DNA from: Pyxidicoccus caerfyrddinensis
GTDB taxonomy: Bacteria > Myxococcota > Myxococcia > Myxococcales > Myxococcaceae
Assembly: GCF_010894405.1 (NCBI RefSeq)
Contig: NZ_JAAIYA010000037.1
Span: 1-64,000 of the forward strand
DNA: 64,000 nt
Reading direction: 5' to 3'
Shown here: one piece after another, positions 26,284-34,815 of the stretch
Position numbering within the stretch: position 1 is the first letter of the stretch
How the letters are laid out: every line of letters begins with the position of its first letter
The notes under the pieces: generated by a model
Told to the model about the DNA's origin: nothing
What the model saw: the letters and a program-made list of their open reading frames with translations, nothing else
The model's database searches: none
Made by a program: the position numbers and the translations under genes

Positions 26284-27684
26284 GTGAGCACGAAGAACGT
26301 TCGCATCGAGAAGGACACCTTCGGCCCCATCGAGGTGCCCGCCGAGCACCTCTGGGGCGCCCAGACGCAGCGCAGCCTGCAGAACTTCGCCATCTCCACC
26401 GAGCGCATGCCCCCCGCGCTCATCCGCGCGCTCGTCCTGGTGAAGAAGGCCGCCGCGCTGGTCAACATGGAGAACGGCAGCCTGCCGCGCGACAAGGGCG
26501 AGGCCATCGTCAAGGCCGCCGACGAAGTCCTCGCCGGCAAGCACGACGGAGAGTTCCCCCTGAGCATCTGGCAGACGGGCAGCGGCACCCAGACGAACAT
26601 GAACTGCAACGAGGTGCTGGCCAACCGCGCCTCGGAGCTGCTCGGCGGCGAGCGCGGCGAGGCGCGCAAGGTCCACCCCAACGACGACGTCAACAAGGGG
26701 CAGAGCTCCAACGACGTCTTCCCCACTGGGATGAGCGTGGCCGCCGCCACCTCCATCGTCGAGCAGGTCCTCTCCGAGCTGCACGCCCTCCGGGACGTGC
26801 TCGCGGAGAAGTCCCGCGCCTTCAAGGACATCGTCAAGATTGGCCGCACCCACCTCCAGGACGCGACGCCCCTCACGCTGGGCCAGGAGCTGAGCGGCTA
26901 CGTGGCGCAGCTGGAGCACGCGCGCGGGCACCTCGAGATGGCCCTGCCGCACCTGTACGAGCTGGCCCTGGGCGGCACCGCCGTGGGCACCGGCCTCAAC
27001 GCGCCCAAGGGCTACGCCGAGCGCGTCGCGAAGGAGATTGCCCGCCTCACCGGCCACCCCTTCGTCACCGCGCCCAACAAGTTCGAGGCGCTCGCCGGCA
27101 ATGACGCCCTCGTCCACGCCCACGGCGCCCTCAAGGGGCTGGCCGCCTCGCTCTTCAAGGTGGCCAATGACGTGCGCTGGCTGTCCTCCGGGCCGCGCTC
27201 CGGCCTGGGTGAAATCACCATTCCGGAGAACGAGCCGGGCAGCTCCATCATGCCGGGCAAGGTGAACCCCACGCAGAGCGAGGCGCTCACCATGCTGTGC
27301 GCCCAGGTGATGGGCAACGACGTCGCCGTCTCCGTCGGTGGCGCCTCCGGCAACTTCGAGCTGAATGTCTTCAAGCCCCTCATCATCCACAACGTCCTGC
27401 AGAGCTGCCGGCTGCTGGCGGACGGCATGCGCAGCTTCCGCCTCCACTGCGCCGTGGGAATCGAGCCCAACATGCCGCGCATCCGGGAGAACCTGGAGCG
27501 CAGCCTGATGCTCGTCACCGCCCTCAACCCGCACATCGGCTACGACAACGCCGCGAAGATTGCGAAGAAGGCCCACAAGGAGGGCAAGACGCTCAAGGAG
27601 GTCGCCGTCGAATTGGGCCTCCTCACCTCCGAGCAGTTCGACCAGTGGGTCCGCCCGGAGGCGATGACCGGCCAGAAGGACTGA
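26284..27684 (+). CDS. fumC: Fumarate hydratase class II
   Basis: This 466-residue TCA-cycle enzyme interconverts fumarate and malate. It carries the superfamily signature G-S-S-I-M-P-G-K-V-N-P-T-Q near residues 319-331, the substrate segment W-Q-T-G-S-G-T-Q-T-N-M-N near 98, and N-D-D-V-N-K-G-Q-S-S-N-D near 137. It starts at GTG 26284 with GGAG upstream. Together with aceBA it groups carbon-metabolism genes in this stretch. The last 20 bases, including the stop, are duplicated in tandem just downstream. Confidence 0.95.
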   Translation: MSTKNVRIEKDTFGPIEVPAEHLWGAQTQRSLQNFAISTERMPPALIRALVLVKKAAALVNMENGSLPRDKGEAIVKAADEVLAGKHDGEFPLSIWQTGSGTQTNMNCNEVLANRASELLGGERGEARKVHPNDDVNKGQSSNDVFPTGMSVAAATSIVEQVLSELHALRDVLAEKSRAFKDIVKIGRTHLQDATPLTLGQELSGYVAQLEHARGHLEMALPHLYELALGGTAVGTGLNAPKGYAERVAKEIARLTGHPFVTAPNKFEALAGNDALVHAHGALKGLAASLFKVANDVRWLSSGPRSGLGEITIPENEPGSSIMPGKVNPTQSEALTMLCAQVMGNDVAVSVGGASGNFELNVFKPLIIHNVLQSCRLLADGMRSFRLHCAVGIEPNMPRIRENLERSLMLVTALNPHIGYDNAAKIAKKAHKEGKTLKEVAVELGLLTSEQFDQWVRPEAMTGQKD

Positions 27685-27705
27685 CGACCGGCCAGAAGGA
27701 CTGAC
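27666..27705 (+). repeat. 20-base tandem duplication across the fumC stop codon
   Basis: GACCGGCCAGAAGGACTGAC occurs twice head to tail (27666-27685 and 27686-27705). The first copy encodes the end of FumC (T-G-Q-K-D-stop); the second is untranslated. The perfect match implies a recent slippage event. Confidence 0.9.
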
Positions 27706-27894
27706 GTCCCGGGCCGTGTGCGAGAAGGTGAGCCGGGCGCTCCGTGTCGCCCGGCCTCCGGACTCCAAGGCAGGGGAGCGGCCAGGAGGGCGTTCCGTGC
27801 CGCCCACCCCGGCGGGCCCGAAGCGTGGGACAGCGTACGCTCCGGGAAGAAGGGACGGGCGCGCCGGGACGAGGACGATTAGGGTACTGGGGCC

Positions 27895-28500
<606 letters not shown>

Positions 28501-28698
28501 TCCCAGGCTGGCGCCGCCCCCCGTCCGCTCCAGCGGGCGGGCGGCCGGCTGCCCCGGGACGTCTTCGTGAAGCGCATCAGGACGCGGGCAGGGGATGAGC
28601 GGGGCGATTCCCGAGAGGCACCGGCGCAGTCCCTGCGCTGGTAGCCCGGGCAGGCGCAGGTTCTTCGCGCCGGCAACGCGTGCTCCCTTGCCTGCGCG

Positions 28699-28714
28699 TG
28701 GCACGGTCCATGCT
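28699..28714 (+). promoter_or_regulatory. Sigma-54-like promoter upstream of a lipoprotein gene
   Basis: TGGCACGGTCCATGCT matches the -24/-12 consensus TGGCACG-N4-TTGCW with one mismatch and correct GG-GC spacing. The predicted start of transcription is two bases before the ATG at 28727, so the mRNA would be nearly leaderless; this weakens the call. Confidence 0.3.
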
Positions 28715-28726
28715 CAATCTCCAGGT

Positions 28727-29155
28727 ATGCCTCCGCCCCGCCCGCGCTTCGTCCCGCGCATGCTCCTGCCTGGCGTCATCCTGGTCAGCGCCGCGTGTGC
28801 CACCCCTCCCACCGGCAGGTCGCCCGAGCCTCCCTCGGCGTATTCCATCCAGCAGGAGCTCGGGCAGCGGGACGTCATCCAGGCGGGGGAGGAATACGCC
28901 CGGAACAACAGCTTCCTGTTGGCCGAGGCCGACAGCGAAGCGGTGGAGCTGCGCCCCAATTACTGGCGCATCCGCTTCGGGCTGGCGGACAAGCCCGGAC
29001 GCGGGCTGGAGCTGGAGTTCGACGAGCTGGCCCGCCAGGTGACGAGCGTGCGGGAAATCGAAATCATTCCGGGCGAGCTTCCCAGGCCGGCCGAGGGCGG
29101 GAGCGGGCTCGGCGTGCCCGGCGCGGGCCAGGGCCGGGGGGTGCCGGCTCCCTGA
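28727..29155 (+). CDS. Small lipoprotein, 142 residues
   Basis: The signal peptide (M-P-P-P-R-P-R-F-V-P-R then a hydrophobic core) ends in the lipobox V-S-A-A-C at about residue 24. The mature part (Y-S-I-Q-Q-E-L-G-Q-R-D-V-I-Q ... Y-W-R-I-R-F-G-L) is predicted alpha/beta, followed by a Gly/Pro-rich tail. No family was recognised. It is convergent with the next gene, two bases away. Confidence 0.68.
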   Translation: MPPPRPRFVPRMLLPGVILVSAACATPPTGRSPEPPSAYSIQQELGQRDVIQAGEEYARNNSFLLAEADSEAVELRPNYWRIRFGLADKPGRGLELEFDELARQVTSVREIEIIPGELPRPAEGGSGLGVPGAGQGRGVPAP

Positions 29156-29157
29156 CG

Positions 29158-29718
29158 TCAGGCAGTCTCGTCGAGGAGGCCGGTTGGCAGCCCGTCGAGG
29201 CTGCGCACGTTCTTCTGGCGCCGGTAGGTGTCGAGGCCCTCGGGGCCCTTGGCCTCGGCCCACTTCGTGAGCGTGGGGCGCTCACCTTCGTACGCGTAGA
29301 GCGGCACGCCGTAGCCGCATGAGGTCTGCACCAGCTCGATGTCGAGCAGGATGATCTGCCGCGCGCCGAGCGGCTCCTCGCCGCCGAAATGGGAGGTGAG
29401 CACGCGCGTGTACTCGGGGCCGCCGCGACGGAGCGCCCGGCCGCGCCCGTAGAGGCGCAGAATCTGGGGTGGCCCCTCGAAGGCGCAGAACATGAGGGTG
29501 AGCCGCCCGTCCGCGAGCAGGTGCGCGGCCGTCTCGTTGCCGCTGCCGGTGAGGTCGAGCCAGGCGACGCTCTTGTCGTCGAGCACGCGGAGCGCGTCGA
29601 GGCCCTTGGGCGAGAGATTCACGTGTCCGGTGGACGCGGCGGACGCGGTGAAGAACACCCGCTGGCGCTGGATGAACTCACGGTGGGCGGGCTCGAGCTG
29701 GGGGAACTGCTTGGCCAT
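29158..29718 (-). CDS. Pyridoxamine 5'-phosphate oxidase family protein
   Basis: This 186-residue flavin-binding split-barrel protein has F-F-T-A-S-A near residue 23, a G-H-V-N-L-S-P-K-G motif near 32-40, V-A-W-L-D-L-T-G-S-G-N-E-T-A near 51-64 and M-F-C-A-F near 76-80. This layout matches the PNPOx-like subgroup of small flavoproteins; the substrate is unknown. ATG at 29718 has GGAAGAGG upstream and is preferred over an ATG seven codons earlier. Confidence 0.82.
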   Translation of the reverse strand: MAKQFPQLEPAHREFIQRQRVFFTASAASTGHVNLSPKGLDALRVLDDKSVAWLDLTGSGNETAAHLLADGRLTLMFCAFEGPPQILRLYGRGRALRRGGPEYTRVLTSHFGGEEPLGARQIILLDIELVQTSCGYGVPLYAYEGERPTLTKWAEAKGPEGLDTYRRQKNVRSLDGLPTGLLDETA

Positions 29719-29780
29719 GCGGTGGACCTCTTCCCGCATGGTAGTCGCTTTGCCCGTGCGTGGCCGCGTGGACGCGCGGC

Positions 29781-30839
29781 TCAGGGGATGACGCGGCGGC
29801 GCCGGAAGTCGTCGAAGATGCCCAGGAACATCGCCTCCGTGTCCACGTACTCGTGGAAGCCGAAGCGGCGCGCCTTGGTGCCGTCGGCGAACATGTCGTA
29901 GTTCCAGGAGAAGACGAAGTCGCCGAAGCGCCAGGAGGACACGTCTTTATAGGCGTGCCGCTCCAGTCCGTGCTTCTCCTGCATGCGCTTCCACAGCGGC
30001 TCCTTGTCGGCCATGACGACATCCAGCGACATGGGCAGCGGCGGGGCTACCTCCAGGCCGAAGTGGCGGGCGATTTTCGGCCACAGCTCGCTCCACCGGA
30101 ACAGGTCGCCATTGTTGATGTTGAAGGCCTGGTTGGCGCAGCGCTCGTCGGTGGCCGCCCACACCGTGGCCTTCGCCAGCAGCCCCGCGTCCGTCATCTC
30201 CAGCAGCGAGTCGTAGGCGCCCGGCTTGCCGGGGAAGCGCAGCGGCAACCCCAGCTCCTTCGAGATGGCGGCATACACGGCGATGACCATTGCCAGGTTC
30301 ATCGGGTTGCCCAGCGCGAAGCCGCACACCACGGACGGGCGGATGGCGGACCAGCTCCACGCCTTGCCCTGCTGCCGCGCCTCCAGGAACGCCTGCTGGT
30401 CCACGTTGAACTCGGGCGGCATGTGGTTCGCGTCCGTCTCGCGGGCCGGCGTCTTGAACGGGCCCAGGTGCGCGCCGTAGACCTTGTAGCCCTGCATCAG
30501 GCTGATGTGCCGCAGGCCGGGGGCGATGGGCTCCACGGCGTCGACGACGTTGACCAGCATGGCGAGGTTGGGCGGCACCAGCTCCGCCCAGGTCGGCCGG
30601 TCCTGGTACGCGGCGTAGAAGATGTGCGTGACGTGGGTGAGGCCACCCAGCTTCGCGCGGCAGTCGGCCGCGTCGAGCAGGTCCACCTCCACGTGCCGGA
30701 CGCGGCCCTCCGAGGGGCCGCCCCGCCGAGACAGGCCGATGACATCCCAGTCGCCGAGCGACGCGAGGTGGGTGACGAGGTTGCGGCCGATGACTCCCTG
30801 GGCTCCGACGACCAGGGCGACCTTGTGCTTCGGGCTCAT
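29781..30839 (-). CDS. SDR-family reductase of the PRISE type (progesterone 5-beta-reductase/iridoid synthase-like)
   Basis: This 352-residue NAD(P)-dependent enzyme has the extended-SDR nucleotide motif G-A-Q-G-V-I-G-R-N (about residues 12-20), S-R-R near 38 and D-L-L-D. Its catalytic helix carries Q-G-Y-K-V-Y-G, and F-N-I-N-N-G-D near 232 is characteristic of the PRISE group. PRISE enzymes reduce enones. It is divergent from a LysR regulator over 163 bases, the usual arrangement for a regulator and its target. ATG at 30839 is used; another lies six bases upstream. Confidence 0.85.
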   Translation of the reverse strand: MSPKHKVALVVGAQGVIGRNLVTHLASLGDWDVIGLSRRGGPSEGRVRHVEVDLLDAADCRAKLGGLTHVTHIFYAAYQDRPTWAELVPPNLAMLVNVVDAVEPIAPGLRHISLMQGYKVYGAHLGPFKTPARETDANHMPPEFNVDQQAFLEARQQGKAWSWSAIRPSVVCGFALGNPMNLAMVIAVYAAISKELGLPLRFPGKPGAYDSLLEMTDAGLLAKATVWAATDERCANQAFNINNGDLFRWSELWPKIARHFGLEVAPPLPMSLDVVMADKEPLWKRMQEKHGLERHAYKDVSSWRFGDFVFSWNYDMFADGTKARRFGFHEYVDTEAMFLGIFDDFRRRRVIP

Positions 30840-31002
30840 GCGCATGACTCCCATGAAAGTGGCGCAGGCGCGCGGGCGCCGCGGAGTGGTCCCCGACGGG
30901 GCCTTCCTCGCGGCGACAAGCGCGAACGCTCCTGATAATGGGCTCCGCACCGCTCGTGGGCCACGCGGGCACACAGCACAGGACCTGTGAGGTGAACTCA
31001 CG

Positions 31003-31908
31003 ATGGCGCGTCTGGACGTCAACCGCTCGGGAGAGATGGAGGTGTTCGCGAAGGTCGTCGACCTCGGCGGCTTCTCCGCCGCGGCGCGCGCGTTCCGGAT
31101 GACGCCTTCCGCGGTGAGCAAGCTCGTGTCCCGCCTCGAGGAGCGGCTGGGCGCCCGGCTGGTGAACCGCTCCACGCGGAAGCTCCAGCTCACCCCGGAG
31201 GGCGTCACCTTCTACGAGCGGAGCGTCCGCATCCTCGCGGACCTGGAGGAGGCCGAGCGAGGGGCCGCCGCGAGCACCACGCCCCGGGGCCTGCTGCGCG
31301 TCAACGCGAGCGTGCCCTTCGGGAGGCACTTCCTGCTGCCCCTCGTGCCAGAGTTCCTCGCCCGCCACCCGGCCGTCTGCCTGGACCTCGTCCTCACCGA
31401 CGCGGTGGTCGACCTCCTGGAGGAGCGCACGGACGTGGCGATTCGCAGCGGGCCGCTCAAGAGCTCCGACCTCGTCGCGCGCAAGCTGGGCGAGACACGC
31501 ATGGTCATCGTCGGGGCGCCGGCCTACCTGAAGCGCGCCGGCACTCCGGCAGCGCCGAGAGAGCTGGAGCGGCACAACCTGCTCCGCTTCGGCTATGCGC
31601 GCGCGGTGGAGGGGTGGCCGCTCGTGGAGCGGGGCACGCCCGTCACGGTGATGCCGCGCGGCAATGCCCACGCGAGCGACGGCGAGGCGCTGCGCCAGCT
31701 CGCGCTCGGAGGGCTGGGACTGGCCCGGCTCGCCGCGTTCCAGGTGAAGGAGGACCTCTCCGCGGGCCGGCTCGTGGCCGTGCTGGAGGACTTCAACCCC
31801 GGAGACACCGAGCCCATCCACGCCGTGTTCCTCGGCGCGGGTGGACCGCTCCCCTCCCGCGTGCGCGCCTTCCTGGACCACCTGGCGGCGAAGGTGCGGC
31901 TGGTCTGA
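31003..31908 (+). CDS. LysR-family transcriptional regulator
   Basis: This 301-residue protein has an N-terminal winged helix-turn-helix (about 10-68: F-A-K-V-V-D-L-G-G-F-S-A-A-A-R, S-A-V-S-K-L-V-S-R-L-E). A LysR effector-binding domain follows from about residue 90 (R-G-L-L-R-V-N-A-S-V-P-F-G, D-V-A-I-R-S-G). Divergent placement suggests it controls the adjacent PRISE-type reductase and itself. Confidence 0.93.
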   Translation: MARLDVNRSGEMEVFAKVVDLGGFSAAARAFRMTPSAVSKLVSRLEERLGARLVNRSTRKLQLTPEGVTFYERSVRILADLEEAERGAAASTTPRGLLRVNASVPFGRHFLLPLVPEFLARHPAVCLDLVLTDAVVDLLEERTDVAIRSGPLKSSDLVARKLGETRMVIVGAPAYLKRAGTPAAPRELERHNLLRFGYARAVEGWPLVERGTPVTVMPRGNAHASDGEALRQLALGGLGLARLAAFQVKEDLSAGRLVAVLEDFNPGDTEPIHAVFLGAGGPLPSRVRAFLDHLAAKVRLV

Positions 31909-31969
31909 AGCGCCGTTCCACCCGCCTCCTCCAGTGAGGGAAGGAGGCGGGTGACGGGAAGCCCGGCGA

Positions 31970-33910
31970 TTACGGCGCGGGCGGCGGCAGGATGCCGGTG
32001 ATGCGGTCCAGCGCGGGGGCGGGCAGCGGGCTCGCCTGGCTGCTGTTCGTCTTGAGGTAGTTCTCCAGGGCGTCCGTGTCCACGGCGCCGCCCAGGCGGT
32101 TGCGGCCCTCGTTGAGGACCACGAAGCCGTCACCACCGGTGGACAGGAAGTTGTTCACCGTGACGCGGTAGTCCGTGGCCGGGTCGATGACCTGACCGTT
32201 CAGCCGGATGCTCGCGGGGTCGATGCGGCTGCCGATGGGCTGGGTGGCGTCGTAGGTGTACGAGAAGCCCACCGACGGCTGGAGGATGCGGATGGTGACG
32301 CCCGTCGGCGTCTGCTGCCACTGGCGCTCCAGCACTGCCTCAATCTGCGCGCCGGTCAGCGTCAGGGTGACCAGGCTGTTGCCGAACGGCTGCGTGGTGA
32401 AGGCCTCGCTGTAGGTGACCTCACCCTCGGCGATGTCCGCGCGCACGCCACCCGGATTCATGAAGGCAATCTGGGCGCCGCCCAGGTTGGCCGGCTTCGT
32501 GGCCGCGAGCTGCGCGTCCGCGATGACGAAGCCCATGGTGGACTGGCCCACCGGGTCCTTCTGGTTTCCCGGCGTCTGGAGCGTCGCCGCGATATAGCCG
32601 ATGACGCGGTTGGCGAGCGGCGCGGAGCGCTCCTGGTACTTCGCCACCAGCGTCTTGATGTTCGTGTCCTCAGTCACCGTGCGGGTGACGATGACGTTGT
32701 TGGCCCGGGCCTCCACCACCTCGCCCGTCGCCCTATCGAGCTTCAGGTCGATGTCGGTGACGAGCCGGCCGTACGAGGCGGCGCTGGTGACGACCTTGCC
32801 GCCGATGACGCAGTTGTAGGCGTTGTGGGTGTGGCCGCTGACGATGAGGTCCACCTCGTTGTCGATACCCTTGGCGATGTCCACGATGGCGCCGGAGATG
32901 AGGCCGTCCGTGGTGCCCGTGCCCTTGCACTCGTTGACCAGCGCGCCCGTGGCGGCGACGCCGCCCTCGTGGACGACGACGACGATGGCCTCCACGCCCT
33001 GCTGCTTCAGTTCCGGGACGAGCTTGTTGACCGTCTCCACCTCGTCCTTGAAGGACAGGCCGGAGACGAACGTGGGCGTGACGATTTCGGGCGTGCCCTC
33101 CAGCGTCATTCCGATGAAGGCGACCTTCACGCCCTCGAAGGTGCGGATGTCATAGCGGGGGAAGAGGGTGCGGTCCGCGGCGGTGGCCACGTTGGCGGCG
33201 AGGTACTTGAACCGCGCGCCCTCGAAGCCGTCTCCGTCCTGGCAGCCGTCCACCGGGTGGCAGCCGCCCGTCTGCATGCGGAGCAATTCCGGGCTGCCCT
33301 CGTCGAACTCGTGGTTGCCCACGGCGACGAGGTCGATGCCAATCTGGTTCATCGCCTCGATGGTGGGCTCGTCGTGGAAGAGCGCCGACAGGAGCGGCGT
33401 GGCGCCGATGAGGTCACCCGCGGACACCACCACCGTGTTGGGATTGGTTTCGCGCAGGTCCTGGATGTGCTTCGCGAAGTACGTCACGCCGCCCGCGTTC
33501 ACCCGGTCCGGGCCGCCGTCGGGCAGGACGCCCGTCTGAATCTGCCCATTGCCTCCCGTGGGCGCCTCGAGCTGCCCGTGAAAGTCATTGAACGCGAGAA
33601 TCTGCACGCTCACCGTGGTGGGGCCGGCATCCGTGGTGCCCGCGTCCGTTCCCGCATCCGTACCGGCATCGGTGCCCGCATCCGGCTCGGGATTCCCGGT
33701 GGGCCGCGTCTCGCACGTCTTGTTGATGCAGACCCACTCCTGTCCCTGGGAGGGCGCGCCGTTGTTGTCGGTGCAGTCGGCGGCGCTCTCGCAATCAGTG
33801 CTGCCGCAGCCGCCGTGGACGAAGAGAAGCAGGCCGGTGACGAAGGCTCCGGCGAGCAGGAAGGTGCCAGGCCGCGCGCCGAGGCGCGGTGGGGACGAAG
33901 TCGATTGCAT
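31970..33910 (-). CDS. 5'-nucleotidase / UDP-sugar hydrolase family lipoprotein
   Basis: This 646-residue exported protein has the lipobox-like H-G-G-C after a hydrophobic segment (about residue 34) and a linker of D-A-G-T repeats (about 75-95). The calcineurin-like phosphoesterase domain shows F-N-D-F-H-G, G-D-L-I-G, G-N-H-E-F-D and G-H-T-H-N-A-Y-N, and the C-terminal 5'-nucleotidase domain contains F-M-N-P-G-G-V-R-A-D and the substrate-binding loop near S-T-G-G-D-G-F. It would scavenge nucleotides or UDP-sugars outside the cytoplasm. ATG at 33910 is chosen since the longer frame adds a non-signal extension. Confidence 0.9.
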   Translation of the reverse strand: MQSTSSPPRLGARPGTFLLAGAFVTGLLLFVHGGCGSTDCESAADCTDNNGAPSQGQEWVCINKTCETRPTGNPEPDAGTDAGTDAGTDAGTTDAGPTTVSVQILAFNDFHGQLEAPTGGNGQIQTGVLPDGGPDRVNAGGVTYFAKHIQDLRETNPNTVVVSAGDLIGATPLLSALFHDEPTIEAMNQIGIDLVAVGNHEFDEGSPELLRMQTGGCHPVDGCQDGDGFEGARFKYLAANVATAADRTLFPRYDIRTFEGVKVAFIGMTLEGTPEIVTPTFVSGLSFKDEVETVNKLVPELKQQGVEAIVVVVHEGGVAATGALVNECKGTGTTDGLISGAIVDIAKGIDNEVDLIVSGHTHNAYNCVIGGKVVTSAASYGRLVTDIDLKLDRATGEVVEARANNVIVTRTVTEDTNIKTLVAKYQERSAPLANRVIGYIAATLQTPGNQKDPVGQSTMGFVIADAQLAATKPANLGGAQIAFMNPGGVRADIAEGEVTYSEAFTTQPFGNSLVTLTLTGAQIEAVLERQWQQTPTGVTIRILQPSVGFSYTYDATQPIGSRIDPASIRLNGQVIDPATDYRVTVNNFLSTGGDGFVVLNEGRNRLGGAVDTDALENYLKTNSSQASPLPAPALDRITGILPPPAP

Positions 33911-34257
33911 CTCAGCGGCTCCTGGAGCGGGAGGATGGGGGACCCGCTCGGGTCGGCGGACCTTGTCGTGGCCATATGGCAGGCAGGTGAAGCCCCTGCG
34001 GCAAGCGGGTGCCGTTACCGTGGTTGAAAGGCCACGGAACAACTCTCGTCAGGGATACTGGTGGCACGGCCGTCGCTCACTGCCGGTGCGCGAGAGCGCG
34101 CTTGCTGTTGAAAATTCCAGATGGACCCAAGCTGGCTCCGTGCGTCCTGTTGGTAGGGAAGGAGTGGCTTTGTGGTGCAAGAGCTTGGTGGTATTTGAAA
34201 ACTCAACATTCCGTCGTGTCCCTTCGGGGCCGGGATGCCGACCACTGGAGAAGTCAA
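33911..34257. other. 347-base divergent intergenic region with candidate sigma-54 promoter
   Basis: No gene is seen. The region lies between the 5'-nucleotidase (minus strand) and the RHS-associated lipoprotein (plus strand). It is AT-richer from about 34110 to 34215, and holds the sigma-54-like element at 34062. Confidence 0.55.
34062..34077 (+). promoter_or_regulatory. Sigma-54-like promoter of the RHS operon
   Basis: TGGCACGGCCGTCGCT fits TGGCACG-N4-TTGCW with one mismatch (TCGC for TTGC) and the required 12-base spacing from GG (34063) to GC (34075). Transcription would start near 34088, about 170 bases before the lipoprotein ATG. Myxobacteria use many sigma-54 promoters in development and predation. 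No enhancer-binding protein is encoded nearby. Confidence 0.35.
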
Positions 34258-34725
34258 ATGCGGCGACGAAGTGAGCCCTCATTCCTGGACCCGTGTTCGA
34301 GTGGGGTGCCGGGACTGTGGCGCGCGATGGGGTCCTCCCGGGCCATGGGACTCTGGAGTGTTGTCGCGGCAGGGCTTCTCTCCGCAGCCTGTCAGGGGGA
34401 CGCTGAAGTGGAGGCACCCGTCAAAGTCATCACGGAACACCGTGAGCTCCGCGCAGGGGCAGGGGCAGGGAAGTCGGGCGAGGACTGCGCGGCGGGAGGT
34501 GCTTCTGATTGTGCGTCGCGCTTGTGCCTGCAATCGGCGCATGTGAAGGCGACATCGGCGGGCCGTGCAGGCGCCTATGTGTGCAGCACGCCCTGCGAGA
34601 CGCTCGCCCAGTGCCCCGACGAGTGGAGCTGCGTCCAGTTCTACCCCGGTGAAGGGGGACGTGCCTGTGTCCCGCCCCAGGGGTGGGTACCGCACGCCGC
34701 CCGGCTTCGCGCGTCTCCGCGTTGA
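34258..34725 (+). CDS. Cys-rich lipoprotein upstream of the RHS gene
   Basis: This 155-residue protein starts at ATG 34258 with GGAGAAG seven bases upstream; the n-region is then long, so ATG 34327 or 34345 are alternatives. The hydrophobic segment ends in the lipobox L-S-A-A-C. The mature part has eight or so cysteines in pairs (G-E-D-C-A-A-G-G-A-S-D-C-A-S-R-L-C, C-S-T-P-C, W-S-C-V-Q). It lies 90 bases upstream of the RHS gene in the same direction and may help its export or anchoring. No family was named. Confidence 0.62.
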   Translation: MRRRSEPSFLDPCSSGVPGLWRAMGSSRAMGLWSVVAAGLLSAACQGDAEVEAPVKVITEHRELRAGAGAGKSGEDCAAGGASDCASRLCLQSAHVKATSAGRAGAYVCSTPCETLAQCPDEWSCVQFYPGEGGRACVPPQGWVPHAARLRASPR

Positions 34726-34815
34726 GGCGGACGCGACGCGCCTTCGGCACAAATCCAATCAGGTTTACCGGGCCGCGCCCGTACGCGCCCCTCTTCTTTC
34801 GTGGAGCATCCTTTC

